From: Liolophura sinensis
Taxonomy: Eukaryota; Mollusca; Polyplacophora; Chitonida; Chitonidae
Assembly: GCF_032854445.1 (NCBI RefSeq)
Contig: NC_088295.1
Location: forward strand, 58,201,249 to 58,261,248
Direction of reading: 5' to 3'
DNA length: 60,000 nt
Positions 1-14,400 of this stretch are shown here, in pieces; within the stretch, counting starts at the first letter, position 1, and every line of letters begins with the position of its first letter. The notes under the pieces are model-generated. The model was not told where the DNA came from, ran no database searches, and worked only from the letters and a program-made list of their open reading frames with translations. The position numbers and the translations under genes were made by a program.

Positions 1-2580
1 GCAAAAAAAAAAAAAGGAAGAAACACTATTATGAAGTGTATGTCGGATGAAATGTTTTTTTTTTTTGTGAAGTCACATAAGGTTTTTGCCACTTGATAAA
101 TACAGTCTGCTAAACAGATATACTTGCATGGAGCCATAAATGCATTAACTGAAATAGACCCTAAATCAAAGTATTTCTTAGTGAATACATCATTCGTTGA
201 TGAAGAAACTACTATGCAGATGGAGCAGGCATCATTCATTGTTTTCATGATGACCCTGAATCCTTGATCTCATGAGAAGATTCGGTTCGTGGAACAGTCT
301 GCAACGAGCGATGGACATCAGGCAAGGGGACTTGAACACAAACAAATTTCAAAAAGGTAACATGACTTCCAGTTCAGTAGCATTTTCACTATTACAAAGA
401 CTTGACAGTACTATCCAAAGGTGCTTGTGATTGACCTGTAACTATCACTTGTATATTTTCTAGGAATACACCAGCTACTTCCAGAGCATTCCACCAAAAT
501 CATTGTTTGATAGGCCTCAAGATATTTGCACTTTAGAGATGAAATCGTGCACCTACAGAGATGTTTCAAGGCTTACCATGCAGATGTAGTTGTTGGATGA
601 AAGCAAACGAGCGTCCTATCCAGTTTGGTGCAGTTGACAGCGAACTTAGAATAGCAATCCAAAAACTTGGCTAAAGAATCTTTGCCCTACACAGAGACGG
701 ACCTTGACGCTGCAGTCATGCTCCGGAAACTAGAAATAGCAGCGTTAATTCATAATCATCGATTTATTCCTCAAGAAATAGTGCAGGGGAGGAACACAGA
801 CAAGGAGTAAATGAAAATGTACAATGCAAAACCTCTTCTTGTTCTTGCAAAATGTTCTTCTAAATCAAAAAGTGCTACGCTTGACAAATTTAATATCAAG
901 GTCAAAACGCCAACAATCATGTTTCAAACTGAGATGGCTGAATCGCTACTTTGTTTTTCGAAAGAGAAGGAATATTTTTTCCTTCATCCAGACAGCTTGA
1001 CCGTACAACGAAACAATGACTGCCAACACCTAGGGTTTTGTAATGAAAGCCACCATGCAAGTCAGACATCAAATCAAGAAGCAGGATGTGGATTAAACAT
1101 AAATAGCAACCCCTGACAGGTAATAAGAGCGTGTCCCTCTGAAAGTATTAAAAGTCTTGGAATTTTTTTTTTTTTTTTTGAGGCCATGGAAAGACTACTG
1201 TGTGCCATTTGGAATTTATCATTTGGATATTTAGACTTTAAGTCAATAGTTAATTGTTACAACCACGCTAGAATGCCCTGTTACAAAACATAAACTTGGT
1301 CTTCTGTCATTTTCTGGCCATAAGCACGAAGCTCTACTCTGACAATATACTTGGCCTGTATCTCCTCATGCTAAGTTCCTAGTAATTATACAGGCTGTAC
1401 TTATAGTTCACATGTATATGATATCCCCTTATGCTGAGCTTCAATTAAAAAAAGTACTATGCAGTATCGCCGACTTAGAAATTGTAGGTGTAACCGTAAT
1501 CAAAGGAAATGTCTTTCCTAAAAAATTGTTCAACATGAGATGCTCAAGATTTAACATTAAATAAGAAAAGTAGGCGTACACCTTGCTTGTGATAACTCTA
1601 AGTGGTTTCTTTGACTCGTGTATATTTACATACATGTATTTGTACGGCCTAAAATACATATATTTTAAGAGGTAAAAAAAGGGCAAGGCAATGTCGACAA
1701 TTTGCTGCCACTGTGGTACCATGCCAAAGACACCAGACATGACACCCCACCTAGTCACAATATACTGACACGCCTCTCGGTGCTGAGCGTGGTGTAATCA
1801 CCTGTAATTACATGTATCAATACTCACATGAAATCACTGAAGCAAAAAAACTCAGAAAGCATTCAGTCTTGGTGCCCAGGCTATACTATGATCATAGTGA
1901 AAGCTAGCCAGTATAGTGAGGCTACACTCACACGACTAAGACACTCTTCCCCAACAATACAGATTTTGGAATTAAGGAGCCCTTACAATGAAGGACTTTT
2001 GAAGTCATTCAGGTATTAAATGCTCTAAACATACAACAAAAATTACAATACTGAGTGTAAAAAATTTATTTCTCGGAATATGTAAAAAAAAGTAGAATTG
2101 ACATTTAATGTATTTGCCTAATGGAAATGTACCACCATTAAGTCTTCATCCATCTGTTCATTATATATGGCATTCTACGTGTTAATATTCTTGCTGTTTA
2201 TATACTGATGCATATGCTCTGTTTACTTTTCTATGTAGATATATGTAGTTAAATACTTCGTAATAAAAACCGTAGGAAAATAACATACGTTTTGATCTCC
2301 AAAACCTTGTATGCTATCAGTTTTCGTCACTGGTATTCACAATATGTCTACACTTTCGCACTGAATTAATATTTGCGGGATATGTGATATATGTAATATC
2401 TGTTCTGACATACTAGTAAGAAGCTGTATTAGAGTAACCTTGTATAACTGCAGTGCTATTCAGCAGAATTTGAATGCAAACAATAATATTGTCATATGCA
2501 TACTGGGTATATTAATATCTAAAGATCATGTGCTATCATTATGTATACTTTCATTTCTGAATATTGACATTCCCATTTGC
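1..2580. other. Mostly unassigned DNA with coding-like fragments
   Basis: Short frames occur at 595-656, 664-810 (LPYTETDLDAAVMLRKLEIA) and 811-1116 (101 codons, MKMYNAKPLLVL...). They overlap poorly, lack clear splice sites and match no family I recognise; they may be remains of an exon or element. A poly(T) run near 1160 and a fragment of the second SINE family at 1685 are the other features. The (A)n run at 2582-2610 closes it. Confidence 0.3.
1685..1790 (-). mobile_element. Second SINE-type family, fragment
   Basis: ACACCAGACATGACACCCCA and CTAGTCACAATATACTGACA match the corresponding part of the 57 kb copy; the tRNA-like end is missing. Confidence 0.6.
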
Positions 2581-2581
2581 C

Positions 2582-2612
<31 letters not shown>

Positions 2613-2805
2613 CACCCCACTAAATTGGTAAATTTAATTGTGGCAGGAAATGGCAACAGAACTTCACTGAAAGCCTCAGGTTTAACCCAGACAAGTCTGT
2701 GTGAAAGTTAGGAGAACCCTTTTCGTATATTTGTACATGTATATGCACAGGGATTGTGTCTTTGAGTTTAAAATTTTTGATAAATTTATTCATGTATCTT
2801 TTATA

Positions 2806-3042
2806 CAGGGTGTCCCAGAAGTCATGCGCCATCGTGATTTTCATTTTTTTTTTCTTTGTTTCAGATTTAATACTGATTTTAAATTTTTTTTCTCTCTTTC
2901 AGAGTTAATTATGGCTAATAAACTAACAGTACAAGAAAGAGATGAATTGGTTTTTATGTTGGAAGAGATGTGGCAACATACCGCTCTGTGGCTCAAGCAT
3001 TCAACCTCAACTTGGATGGTATGCTACTTCTGGGACACCCTG
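2806..3042 (+). mobile_element. MITE-like, internally deleted Tc1/mariner-type transposon
   Basis: A 237-bp element with perfect 17-bp terminal inverted repeats (CAGGGTGTCCCAGAAGT) flanked by TA on both sides, as expected of Tc1/mariner insertion. Inside, ANKLTVQERDELVFML and, in the next frame, TYRSVAQAFNLN look like the N-terminal helix-turn-helix of a transposase, so it derives from a coding transposon. Confidence 0.85.
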
Positions 3043-3055
3043 TACATGTAAAACG

Positions 3056-3268
3056 TAATGACCCTCTCACCAATGCGGTTGCTGTGGGTTCAAGTCCAGC
3101 TTATGCTGGTTTCCTCTCTGGACATGGGAAGGTCTGTTAGCAACCTGTGGATGGCTGTGGGTTTCTCCCGGGCTCTGCCTGGTTCCCCCCCACCATAATG
3201 CTGGCCGCTATCGTGTAAGTGAAATATTCTTGAGTAATGCGTAAAACATCGATCGAATGCATAAATAC
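3056..3268 (+). mobile_element. Main SINE, 5'-truncated
   Basis: Sense copy starting at the B-box region and ending in GCATAAATACAT. It begins only 14 bp after the MITE. Confidence 0.85.
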
Positions 3269-4335
3269 ATGTAAAAAGTGGCTAAATTTGGATTTATACA
3301 ATAATTGTGACATTATCAGACAAACAAGTAAAGGTACATAAAATCAGTAAAAAGTACATGTACAAGTGAATGATTTGCAATAGAAGCTATAAAGTTACAC
3401 AATAAGAATATGTATGACAAATATCACAGTTAAGTCCAGATACATGTAGAAAAAATTGCTACTATTCATAGACAATGAAAGATGATACTTAAGTTTCTGG
3501 TAGGACTAATAAATACACAACCACATTGTATCATCCAGCGTAAACAACAACAACTTACACAATATAGTAATTTCTCTATGAAGATGACACTGGGGCATCA
3601 AAACTGTCTTCAACCTACTTAAATCTACCTGAATTTATATATTAGCATACATGCCATCTTTTTTACATCTTAACTATGATGTCCTTTGCAGAGTGTTTCA
3701 GTCAGGCAGCACCTTGACCTTGTAAGCACTCAGGCATTTACACAAGTGGGAATCACAATGACTGGGAATCAGGGTACCTGGAGATAGGTTTAGACAGTTA
3801 ATCATCCACTCCTCCAAGTAGATAAGTGAAAAAGAAAACTAACTGGATTCAAATCAGTATTTTTAACATGAGGAAGATCAAGAAATTATAAAATCTGGAT
3901 GCCATGCTCCAACAAAATGGGAAAAGAATATTTGAACTTAAGCACTAATTTTTAATTTTGTCATGAGTCTAGAATATCTCTAAGTATTGAAATAATACAA
4001 GTAACTGCTCAGGTAAGTAGAGCAGAAAAAGTGACAAAAAGTTAAATGATAGTGATATACTGAAAAGTGAAACTTTACAGTTAGAAAGTAACTCTCCAGT
4101 TACTGTCGCATGTAGTATTCGTGTAAATGCACTGGAAAAATGCTCATGTTACACCTATTTGGAATACATGCATAGCATGTAAATTTGACACAATCATCAT
4201 CAAGCACTGGACAAAGTACTTTCCAACATATCAGAACTTTTGCACTTTATAACCTTGTTCCAATAAAAAAAAATCCTGACTTCTGCAGAACCCAGCTTTC
4301 AAAGCAGAAGGAAGGCCTCTAGAAGCTGTTTTCCA

Positions 4336-4341
4336 TTTATT
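4336..4341 (-). terminator. Candidate polyadenylation signal of the ankyrin gene
   Basis: AATAAA on the minus strand about 600 bp past the stop codon. I saw no nearer canonical hexamer in a quick reading of the region. Confidence 0.35.
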
Positions 4342-4539
4342 ATGCAAAACTGTTTAAAAAAAAAAAAAAAGGCCATTTGTTGAAAAAGCAACATCTTGTC
4401 TCTGACATGCCAGATGAAAATACAGTTGACCAAGTCTGAACACCTGGGCATTGGTACATCTGGATAATAAAAATCTGTACATTGGGGTGTATAGCCTGTC
4501 ACTTAATAGTACCAGGATATAAAGACATATGGTCATTTA

Positions 4540-4760
4540 TAACATCTGGACACACCTCTCAGGGAAAATGGTTTGTTCCCTGATTTCCAGAAAAGTTATG
4601 ACATCTGGAAACACCTCTCAGACAAAATGGTTTGTTCCCTGATTTCCAGAAAAGTTATGACATCTGGAAACACCTCTCAGACAAAATGGTTTGTTCCCTG
4701 ATTTCCAGAAAAGTTATGACATCTGGAAACACCTCTCAGACAAAATGGTCTGTTCCCTGA
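4540..4760 (+). repeat. 59-bp minisatellite, about 3.7 copies
   Basis: Unit beginning GACATCTGGAAACACCTCTC, nearly identical between copies. It lies in the 3' UTR or just beyond the ankyrin gene. Confidence 0.95.
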
Positions 4761-4933
4761 AGTAAATCCAGTCAGACACCTTACACAATCCACATTTCCT
4801 CATCTTGGACTAGTGGAGATCTTGGTTCTAATTTACTTCACAAGACAATAAGAGATTGAAAGAAAAAGTAAAATGAACAGCTTGACATTTAGATGGAAGA
4901 ACGTACAAAAAGCTAATCTACTTGTTTCCAAGG

Positions 4934-5436
4934 TTACCAGTACTCCAGGTCAGAATCTCCTTCCAAACTTGAATCCAGATCCGAATCAAAACTGTCAGAA
5001 TCCTCAGAATATGGCTGGACAGGTTTGCAAGCTCCAACAAAGATCGATAGACGACGCAGAAACAGCTCGATTTCAAAATTGATTAAAGCGTTTTTGGGTA
5101 GAGAGAGTCTTTCCGTTAACCTCTTGAGTGTCACTGAGCTCAAAGCGCAAAAGATGTATTTCTCGTAGGCATCCAAGTCATGACTCAAACCATTCCCTGT
5201 AAACTCCTCTTGAAGAGTCAAGTTAGAGTGCAGTTTTGCCATGCACACCTCTGGATTTTCAATCAGTGTTTGTTTGAAGATTGTGCGCGCAGCCAGTTGT
5301 TTAAGTGTTGCCGTGGTGCTACCTGCCATCAGAGGAATCAACTGAGATCTCATTGGATGGAAATGTAGGAATTCTGGGAAGGATTCGGAGATGATGGCCA
5401 TCAGCTCATCTTCAATTTCTTTGGTGTTAAAAAACT
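4934..5436 (-). CDS. Ankyrin gene, last exon (SOCS-box-like segment and acidic tail)
   Basis: 503 nt from an acceptor TTCTTGTAG to TAA at 4936-4934. It encodes 166 aa after the split codon: a helical region, the SOCS-like LKQLAARTIFKQ, a second LKRLTERLSLPKN segment, and a tail of about 25 residues rich in Ser, Asp and Glu. The open frame is much longer than chance here. Confidence 0.85.
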
Positions 5437-8400
5437 CTACAAGAATACAGAAACATAGAGAGTTAATATTTCACTTAGCATCAACAAATAAAATTTGTTT
5501 AAATCATGACTTGATATTACCTGTACCATATTAAAAGTTCTGTTGTTGAGTGAGTATTATGCTACAGAAGTTTAAAGTGAACATGAAGTCAGCCAATAAA
5601 GCTGAATTAATTAATACAGCAGTATTCCAGAAATGCTCTAAAAATATTTTTAAAAATTCTTCACCGTTAATCAAAAAATTAATAGCAAACAGTCAACAGT
5701 AACTACATGTAGCCACTCATTTGGTGACGCCATTTTGCCATGTTATAGCTGTCTTGAGTGATGTCCCAAAACCTAGGAGCTCTCCACTACCATCGGTATT
5801 AAACAATGTGACAAAGAGAAAATACAAACAAAAACGCCTGATACCCAGCCAAGGAGTATCAGCTCTGCACTGTGTTCTAAGGGCTTTTAGATTGTTTCTT
5901 TTAGATTGGCGCTATGTTAGGGCAATGCTCGTGGACACAATCGTCATGTTTTAGAAACGCCTGCTCGCCCTCGTCCTGCATAGGTGTAAGCATTTGGCTA
6001 AGTTGGCTGTACCAACTTCAGGGAATTTACTGAACACAGCAGGACCTTCTGACCGATAACTGACTCTTTCCGTCAGATTCTGGGAAGATATTTTCATAAT
6101 AAATTTGACTTTGCTAAGGAAAAAAAAAAGGTCACAATATTTTTCTTCAAGCAATGACTCTCCCATGGCATTTGTTTTGCCAGCTCACCCTGACAGGTTA
6201 CTACAGTATCCTGCCCAATATGTACGCATTGTGACACAGGCTGCCGTTCTCAGTTCCCTTCTCATAGTGTAAATGTGTGGTCCAAAATGTATCAGCTTAA
6301 CACTTAAACTAACAGCAAATTCCGATTAATTGCATTGATATCTGTCTATCCACTATAAGAAACCACACTGACAATTGAGAGCTAATAGATCTTTTCATGT
6401 GACATGCGACTATCACATGATGTTTTCAGAGCTAGTGATTGGCCATGTCCATAAGGGCTTCTACAACATGACTACTCGGAGTGAATTGTCTATCAGAGCA
6501 ATATATCCCCAATTCTGAACTTCATCTTCTCGGCTTTCAAAACTTTATAGAATTTTTTACATATTTTCCTGCGATAACTGTATCCTATATCATAAAGTGG
6601 CAGACATTATGTTCACTTCAAAGATGAAATCTTGTATAAGATGTAACTTTGTACAAAAAATGTCAATCTCTTTTTCACATCAGTGACAGAATGAACAAGA
6701 AACATTTTGATACTGCAATGTTCCAAACCCAAAGGGAAACAAGCCATGGCAGTTTGCAAAAATTGCACAAACAGTCTTGTTACCTGTATTTTTATTTTCT
6801 TTTTTACAAAATGCCTAAATGCATCCAACCTAAGAGAAGCATGTAACAATCATCAGTATGTATTTACCTTCAGCTCTCGATCAAAATACCTTTGCAGTTC
6901 ACGGTACCCTCAGGTTACAATTTCAGACAACACTCACCAGCACAATGTATTTACTTTCAGCTCTCGATCAAAATACCTTTGCAGTGCACGGTACCATCGG
7001 ATTACAATTTCTCACAACACTCAACAGCAATATGTATTTACTTTCAGCTCTCCATCAAAATACCTTTGCAGTTCACGGTACCATCAGATTACAATTTCTC
7101 ACAACACTCAACAGCAATATGTATTTACCTTCAGATCTCGATCAAAATACCTTTGCAGTTCACGGTACCATCAGATTATAATTTCTCACAACACTCAACA
7201 GCAATATGTATTTACCTTCAGATCTCGATCAAAATACCTTTGCAGTTCACGGTACCATCAGATTACAATTTCTCACAACACTCAACAGCAATATGTATTT
7301 ACCTTCAGATCTCGATCAAAATACCTTTGCAGTGCACGGTACCATCAGATTACAATTTCTCACAACACTCAACAGCAATATGTATTTACCTTCAGATCTT
7401 GATCAAAATACCTTTGCAGTTCACGGTACCATCAGGTTACAATTTCTCACAACACTCAACAGCCACATGTATGTACTTTCAGTTCTTGATCACAAACTGT
7501 ACCTTTGCAGTTCATGGTCCCTTTAACATTGAACATCCACATCAACTGTCTAAAAGGTTAATGCAATTTCTCTCACTCACCAGCATCTACTAGATGAGCA
7601 AAGCGTCTGGGAGCTTCTGCACGCATCTCGCCCATGTGAGCGAGCCACTGCAGACTTCTCTGTACTGGGACTGAGAGGAAGGATACCAGCAATGGGGAAA
7701 AGGTCCTGTCATTCAAACAAATGGAGAACTGAAACATTTTAAAGAACTGATGGAGAGATCAGTAACACTGAAGCCATTCGAAGTATTTGCTTCATGCTAG
7801 TTTTTTGATTGTCTGTGGCATTCGTGATATAATGTTTCTCATTGGTTGTACCAGCATGGTGTGAAGTTTTCTAATTGGCTGTGGCATTCGTGATACAATC
7901 TTTCTCATTGGTTGTGCCAGCATGGTGTGAAGATTTCTGATTGACAGATTCCAGTATTGTGGAATCTATAGGTCAATTCAATGGACAGATGTTGATTTTT
8001 TTTTTTTTTTTTTTTTTTGATTGGTGTTTTACGCTGTACTCAAGAATATTTCACTTATACGACGGCGGCCAGCATTATGGTGGGTGGAAACCGGGCAGAG
8101 CCCGGCGGAAACCCACGACCATCCGCAGGTTGCTGGCAGACCTTCCCACGTACCGCCGGAGAGGAAGCCAGCATGAGCTGGTCTTGAACTCACAGCGACC
8201 GCATTGGTGAGAGGCTTCTGGGTCACTATGCTGCGCTAGCGCGCTAACCGACTGAGCCACGGAGGCCCCGACAGATGTTGAAATGTTGTAGCTAAACGCC
8301 AGCCGGGGAATTGACCAACGGCAAAGTCAACTGAGGAAACAATAATCTAGAACAGAAGAACACAGTCACAAGTGATTTCGTACGAAAGCTGATCAGAATC

Positions 8401-11400
8401 TCAAGTGCATGATTGGTACATGAGGAAAAGAAAAAAAAATTGAAAGAATGAATGACTGGGGTTTAACATCACACTGGCAGTATTTCATACATATCATTGG
8501 TTGTAATAAAAACAATGGAAAGATAAAGGTTTGTTTGTGTATGTGCATGCAAACAAGCAAAACTGTTGACATTCTAGCAGTGAGGTACATGTACATGTAC
8601 AATGTAGGATTCAGCTTTGGATAATTAACTGTATGCATGTATTGAAATCTATTATCATTGATCATCTCCTTCCAAAGCCCCCCCCCCCCTCCCTCCCCTA
8701 CAAAATGTGTCTCTTTAGCTGAAATAATATCAAATCAATGAAAACAACCAGCTCATCTTGAAAGCTTCCATTAACGGTCAATCATGGAAGAAATTATGCA
8801 GTTTCTACCCACCATTTCTCAAAGCGAGATGGAAACACAGATCCCCTTTGTGAGGGATCAGCCCCGGCCTGTAAGAGCTCCCAGCATGCATCAGCATCAC
8901 CACGAATTACACTCAAGAACAGGGCAGATTGGGCCAATCTATTTACAGCATTTATCTGCAAATCAAGAGCAGTGCATTGATATCAACCAAAAAGAAGTTG
9001 CCTTTTGTGTTTAGAGTGTTAGATTGCTCATAATGAAATTTTTCTGTGCGGTCGCTGTGAGTTCAAGTCCAGCTCATGCTGGTTTCCTCTCTGGCCGTAA
9101 GTGGGAAGGTCTGCCAGCAACCTGCGGATGGTTGTGGGTTTCCCCAGGGCTCTGCCCGGTTTCCACCCACCATAATGCTGGCCGCCGTGGTATAAGTGAA
9201 ATATTCTTGAGTATGGTGTAAAACACCAATCAAATAAATAAATAAATTTTTCTGATAAAGGCATAACTAAAGCAATACTAATAATACATGTGTACCGTAA
9301 TTCTTCAACCTTTTCGCAAGTTTGCTCAGTGCTTAGTCAAGCAGATTCTGAAAGAATTTTTGACTTTGCAGACTGTTAAAATTATACTTTTTGTGAAACT
9401 CTGAAACTTGACAATCCAACCAATGTAGTTTTGTCTCCCAAATTAAATTAAAAATACATATAACTTCCAGTGAAAAGTTGCTGTTTCATATACTGAAAGG
9501 TTGAGGAATTAAGGTACAGGTATATGCAATATTAAAATGTTGAGTCAGACATGCTTTTGTTCCCTAGGAAGAGAGGCATGCCTTTATGGGCTTTGTTGAT
9601 CCTAATAATTTACATTAATCTGCCTCCAAAAAAGTCTAACAGTTCTGTAATAACTCCTGGAACAATACTTGGATATTCATGAATGTTAACGTTCAGTTTG
9701 GCAAATGTTATAATATCATTTTTAGTTGACAACTGAAATTCATGGATTAGGGTGTTCAATTATGAGAACTTTCCTCCCTACCTTAATGAATGCCATACTC
9801 CACCTCTTTCCCTTGCGTGTTCAAGTTAATTTATTCTCCTGTACAGGTAAATACCATTCATGTACTAAATCTTCAAGTACTCAGTCAATTATTTCATTCA
9901 TCTTGGCTTGTAGAACTGTACTTTACCTCAACGTCTGTTCTGGACAAGAAGTAGTGCAGGAAGTCTGGTTTGACCATGACGGGCTTGGCTGCTTCTTCAG
10001 GTGAAAGACAACAAGACTTAAAGCAGTTCTGGTCATTCTCTGCAAACTGGTCGATTTTATGTATATGTGTGATGTCACACAAGGACAACAATGGTGTGTT
10101 GAGGTTACAGTCTGTAGCATTGATGTTAGCACCATTGTCAGCCAGCAGAGTTAACAGCTCCATCTTCTGTCCAAACAAGGCTGTTCTGTGCAGGCAGCTG
10201 CGTCGCAAACGGTCAGTCAAATTAGGGTCAGCACCATTACCTGAAAATGTACAGTTTGTTGTTCGTTTTGTTTGATTGGTTTTTTACGCCGTACTCAAGA
10301 ATATTTCACTTATACCACGGCGGCCAGTTTTTAAGGCGACATATTTAAAATGGTAAGAAAAATTAATATATGATTTACATGTAGGGTATGTATAATCACA
10401 TCCAGAGTGCAATCTTTGGCAGTTACAATAAACATGTGCACGTACTTCGCTTATATTTATTTATTTATTTGATTGGTGTTTTACGCCGTACTCAAGAATA
10501 TTTCACTTATACGACGGCGGCCAGCATTATGGTGGGTGGAAACCGGGCAGAGCCCGGGGGAAACGCATGACCATCCACAGGTTGCAGGCAGACCTTCCCA
10601 CATATGGCCGGAGAGGAAGCCAGCATGAACTGGACTTGAATTCACAGCGACCACATTGGTGAGAGAGTACAGCGGAGTGGACGAATGATCAGGTTTACTA
10701 CCACACTGACAGTACTGCAGCCAAGTCATGTTAGAGCATTATATCAAGGCCAAGAAAATAGTTCTCTTTCAACATGGGAGTGAAAACATGACAAATAAAG
10801 AAATGAGCTTTAATAGTTAAACAAAAAATTCAGCTAAAATTTGAAAATCCTATTAAATAAAGTTCTTAAACAATATGGTAACCTTAAAGACATCAATACA
10901 TGTAATCAATTACAGGGTTACCTGCAATGCTGTAAAATAATCAACTGTCACAATGGACATATTTGGGAGCACAGCCCCTGACAGCGACAAAATTGTTTTA
11001 ATTAAATGCCATGAACCTATTGTGTTCACTAGGCCGACATGGGAGAGCTCTTGATCAATCTGTTGCCTTTTATTCCAAGGTCACCAAGATGGCAAACACA
11101 GAATTCATTAAATATGCAAGACTTATCCACTGATCAAGCCTAAGTTTTCAAACTCGACCGGAGGTCTTAGATTTCTTGATACATGATCAAACCGATCTGC
11201 CAGCAACCTACAGATAGTTGAAGATTTCTCCTCTACTCTGTCTTCTTTCCTTCCACCATAATGACGGCTGCCTGTTATCGTATAAATGAAATAGTCCCGA
11301 GTTCGGCTTAAAACATCAATAAAATAAATAAACATGACTAACCCGGAAACAGACGTGCCAGAGAAAAGCGGTCACCATATCCCACTGTTTTCAAGAGGTG

Positions 11401-14400
11401 TAATATATAAAAGGGGAGTTTTAATTTCAAACTCTTTTGTGGCTAGGTAAAATACATCCTACTATATCTGATTCATGTGATTTGTCAACTTCTGATGATG
11501 TTAATTTACGGATCAGCTGTCTCACCTGGTTTCCAAAAGGCAAAAAGAACACCTCTTTCCTTCAGAAATTTTTCAAATGTTCTGCTTCTTAATTTTCTAT
11601 GATTGTCTACCTGTACTCTATATAACTTTTTGACCAACCTTTTCAGATGATTTTTTTTTTTTTTGATTGGTGTTTTACGCCGTACTCAAAAATATTTCAC
11701 TTATACGACGGCGATCAGCATTATGGTTGGGTGGAAACCGGGCATTGTTGAGAGACTCCTGGGTCATTACGCTGTGCTAGCGCGCTAACCAACTGAGCCA
11801 CGGACGCCCCCTTTTCAGATTTCCATGTAATAGTAAATGTAAACGAAAATGGTTGCCTAATATTTCTGACAGGTAAAACTCATACATTTTTTTTATACCT
11901 TTAGCAACAGAAGAGTTTGACCTTGAAATTCCCCTGTTCAACGTCATTAATCCCAGTCCTCACTTACTCAGAAGTGTAAAGATCAAATCCTCAATGTCCT
12001 CCAGTATATCCTGTGGCTTGTACAGCAGCTGTTTATTAAGTCCCACAACTACAGTCTTATAGGGGTTAAATTGCAGCCAAGGGTCATCAAAAGCTGCATC
12101 AGACCCTAAACTGTAGGGGAAAACAAAAAACAACAACAAAAAAAGAAAGCTAACAAAAAGTGAAAATGGAATTCTGCAAAAATACCTGGACTGACATACA
12201 TATGGATGTACCTAAATTCCTAACCTTTTTGGATATAAACTCATACAAGAGCAAATCTCAGTGTGAGTCCACTTTATTCAACAAAAGTAATCATGAAGTT
12301 TCATGAAGCTTACTCAGTGTTAAGTTGCCCTTAGCTAAGTGTACTTTATATCTCTACAACATATGTTGCCATGGTAGTTAAGCGCTTGCTTAGCTAAGTG
12401 AGCTTCATGAAACTGGCCCCTGCTCTCAATAATGTTGACATGCTTACTAAGCAGTATTAGCCAGAACCAAGATTCATAAAACATTTATCTGACTGAAAAA
12501 TAATAGAAACAAATTATTTAATGTTGGTTAGAGAAATTTTGAATAATAATCTTTAAATGGGAAGAAACATTTACCAGGTAAAGTCTTATCCTTTCAAACA
12601 GAAATGTACTGTCAGTATGGTACCTAAATACCTGTAAGTGAACTGTGCAAGACATAAATGTAATATTATTATCAAGACATAATGTAATATTATGATCAAG
12701 ACATAATGTAATATTATGATCAAGACATAATGTAATATCATTATCACAGGCATGCTTCCATTTATATACTTTGATATTATCCATGATCGATAACTTTTTA
12801 TTATTTCTTGAAATATTTATTTTAGAGAATTTGCAAGGTCAGTCAGTCATATTTTGATTGATTTATGTATTTATTTTGATTGGTGTTTTACCCCATACTC
12901 AAGAATAGTTCACATATACGACGATGGCCAGCATTATGATGGGTGGAATCTGGGCACAGCCCATCCGACCATCCGCAGTTTGCTGCCAGACCTTCCCACT
13001 TATGGCCGGAGAGAAAGCCAGCATGAACTGGCCTTGAACTCACATCGACCGCATTCGTGAGAAGCTCCTGGGTCATTACGCTGCGCTAGCGCGCTAACCA
13101 ATTGAGCCATGGAGGCCCCCATCATATATGGCGGCCAATTTTCAACCAACATGACCTCACCAAAGGAATGTCCCTATGATGCCTTAAGGGCCTAACTTGC
13201 CTTTCCTGTGTTTTTTTACAAAACCACTGTTAAAACGAGACTTACCTGAGATCACTGGTGTCCTGTAAAGATCTGCTTATGTTGATATGGAAGTCCACAA
13301 GCAGACAGAGAGCAGTTTTCCCTGGCCCCATGTATTCACATCCTAAGTAGGTCTGCGTAAAGTAAGGTACATTGCAAGCAACTCAGAATAGTTCATGTAC
13401 TTGCATACTTAATACAATGTGAGATTACACGACATGTAACTGGATATGAAGATATCAAAATATCAAAATACTATTAAAACATTTCAATTTCCCTAAATGA
13501 CCATAAATTTTGTCCATGACTAAATTGCTCATTTTTCCTGATTCTGAGAGTTTCTATTAACTTTAGATAAGTGTTTTGAGATTTCCTTGGAACACGTGAT
13601 GGTATTCTTCTGTAAAATTGTACATTTCACCACTAAAAATAATATTTTGTGACGTTTAAATGTCTCTAAATACTTTTGCACTTTTGTGGGCGAAATTTTA
13701 GGTCATTTAGGAATCTGAGGAAAGTGGCCAAAATCTGCCAAGTACTTGTAACTGTCCTACCATAAACCCATAGCTTACCAGCAATTTATATTTATTGTGA
13801 TTGTTTTTCAACTTTATATGCAAAAATTTTTGGAAACCAGTTTTACTGGTGGAGGAAAAAATGCCTTGGGTGACTCAACTGCTTTTGATGACAAACTTTC
13901 CCACATGTGTCATACAGATATGCATACCCCATTCATTGGTGAACTAGAAGTGATCTTCAACAGATCTTAGACTGTGAATATGACTTTAAAGGTATTCATT
14001 TGTATCAGCTCTTGCATCAGAGATTGTACCTGGATTACCTACATGTATACAAATGTTTTTACTCTCAGGTGATTCCGATTTCTGATTGTTGTACTTAAGC
14101 CACGTATTCACATATCAACGTCAGCGATTATTCGAAAATTACAGAAGATTTACTGTGTTATTGGGTGTTTCTGTTTAAATACATGGCAAGTTATTTGAGC
14201 TGTTAATTAAGTCTACAGGAAGCACTTAGCACTATGAGCACCTCTGGTGATCCCAGATGTGTTTTCAATGAAGGGGTAGAGTGTCAAATTCTCTCCAAAA
14301 TTACTCATTCTCCCATTTCACATCAAACATGTCTGAAAATAAAAAATATTATCATGGTGGTTAGGGTTAATTGTGTTGTTCCATGGCAATGGGTCTTAGC

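Noticed and set aside
6707-7593. 231- and 233-codon frames as genes
   Set aside because: Product of the 87-bp minisatellite, open in three frames at once.
8029-8260. Repeated 60-90-codon frames with GRPATCGW or AVAVSSSPAHAGF
   Set aside because: They recur at every SINE copy in the window and are SINE translations.
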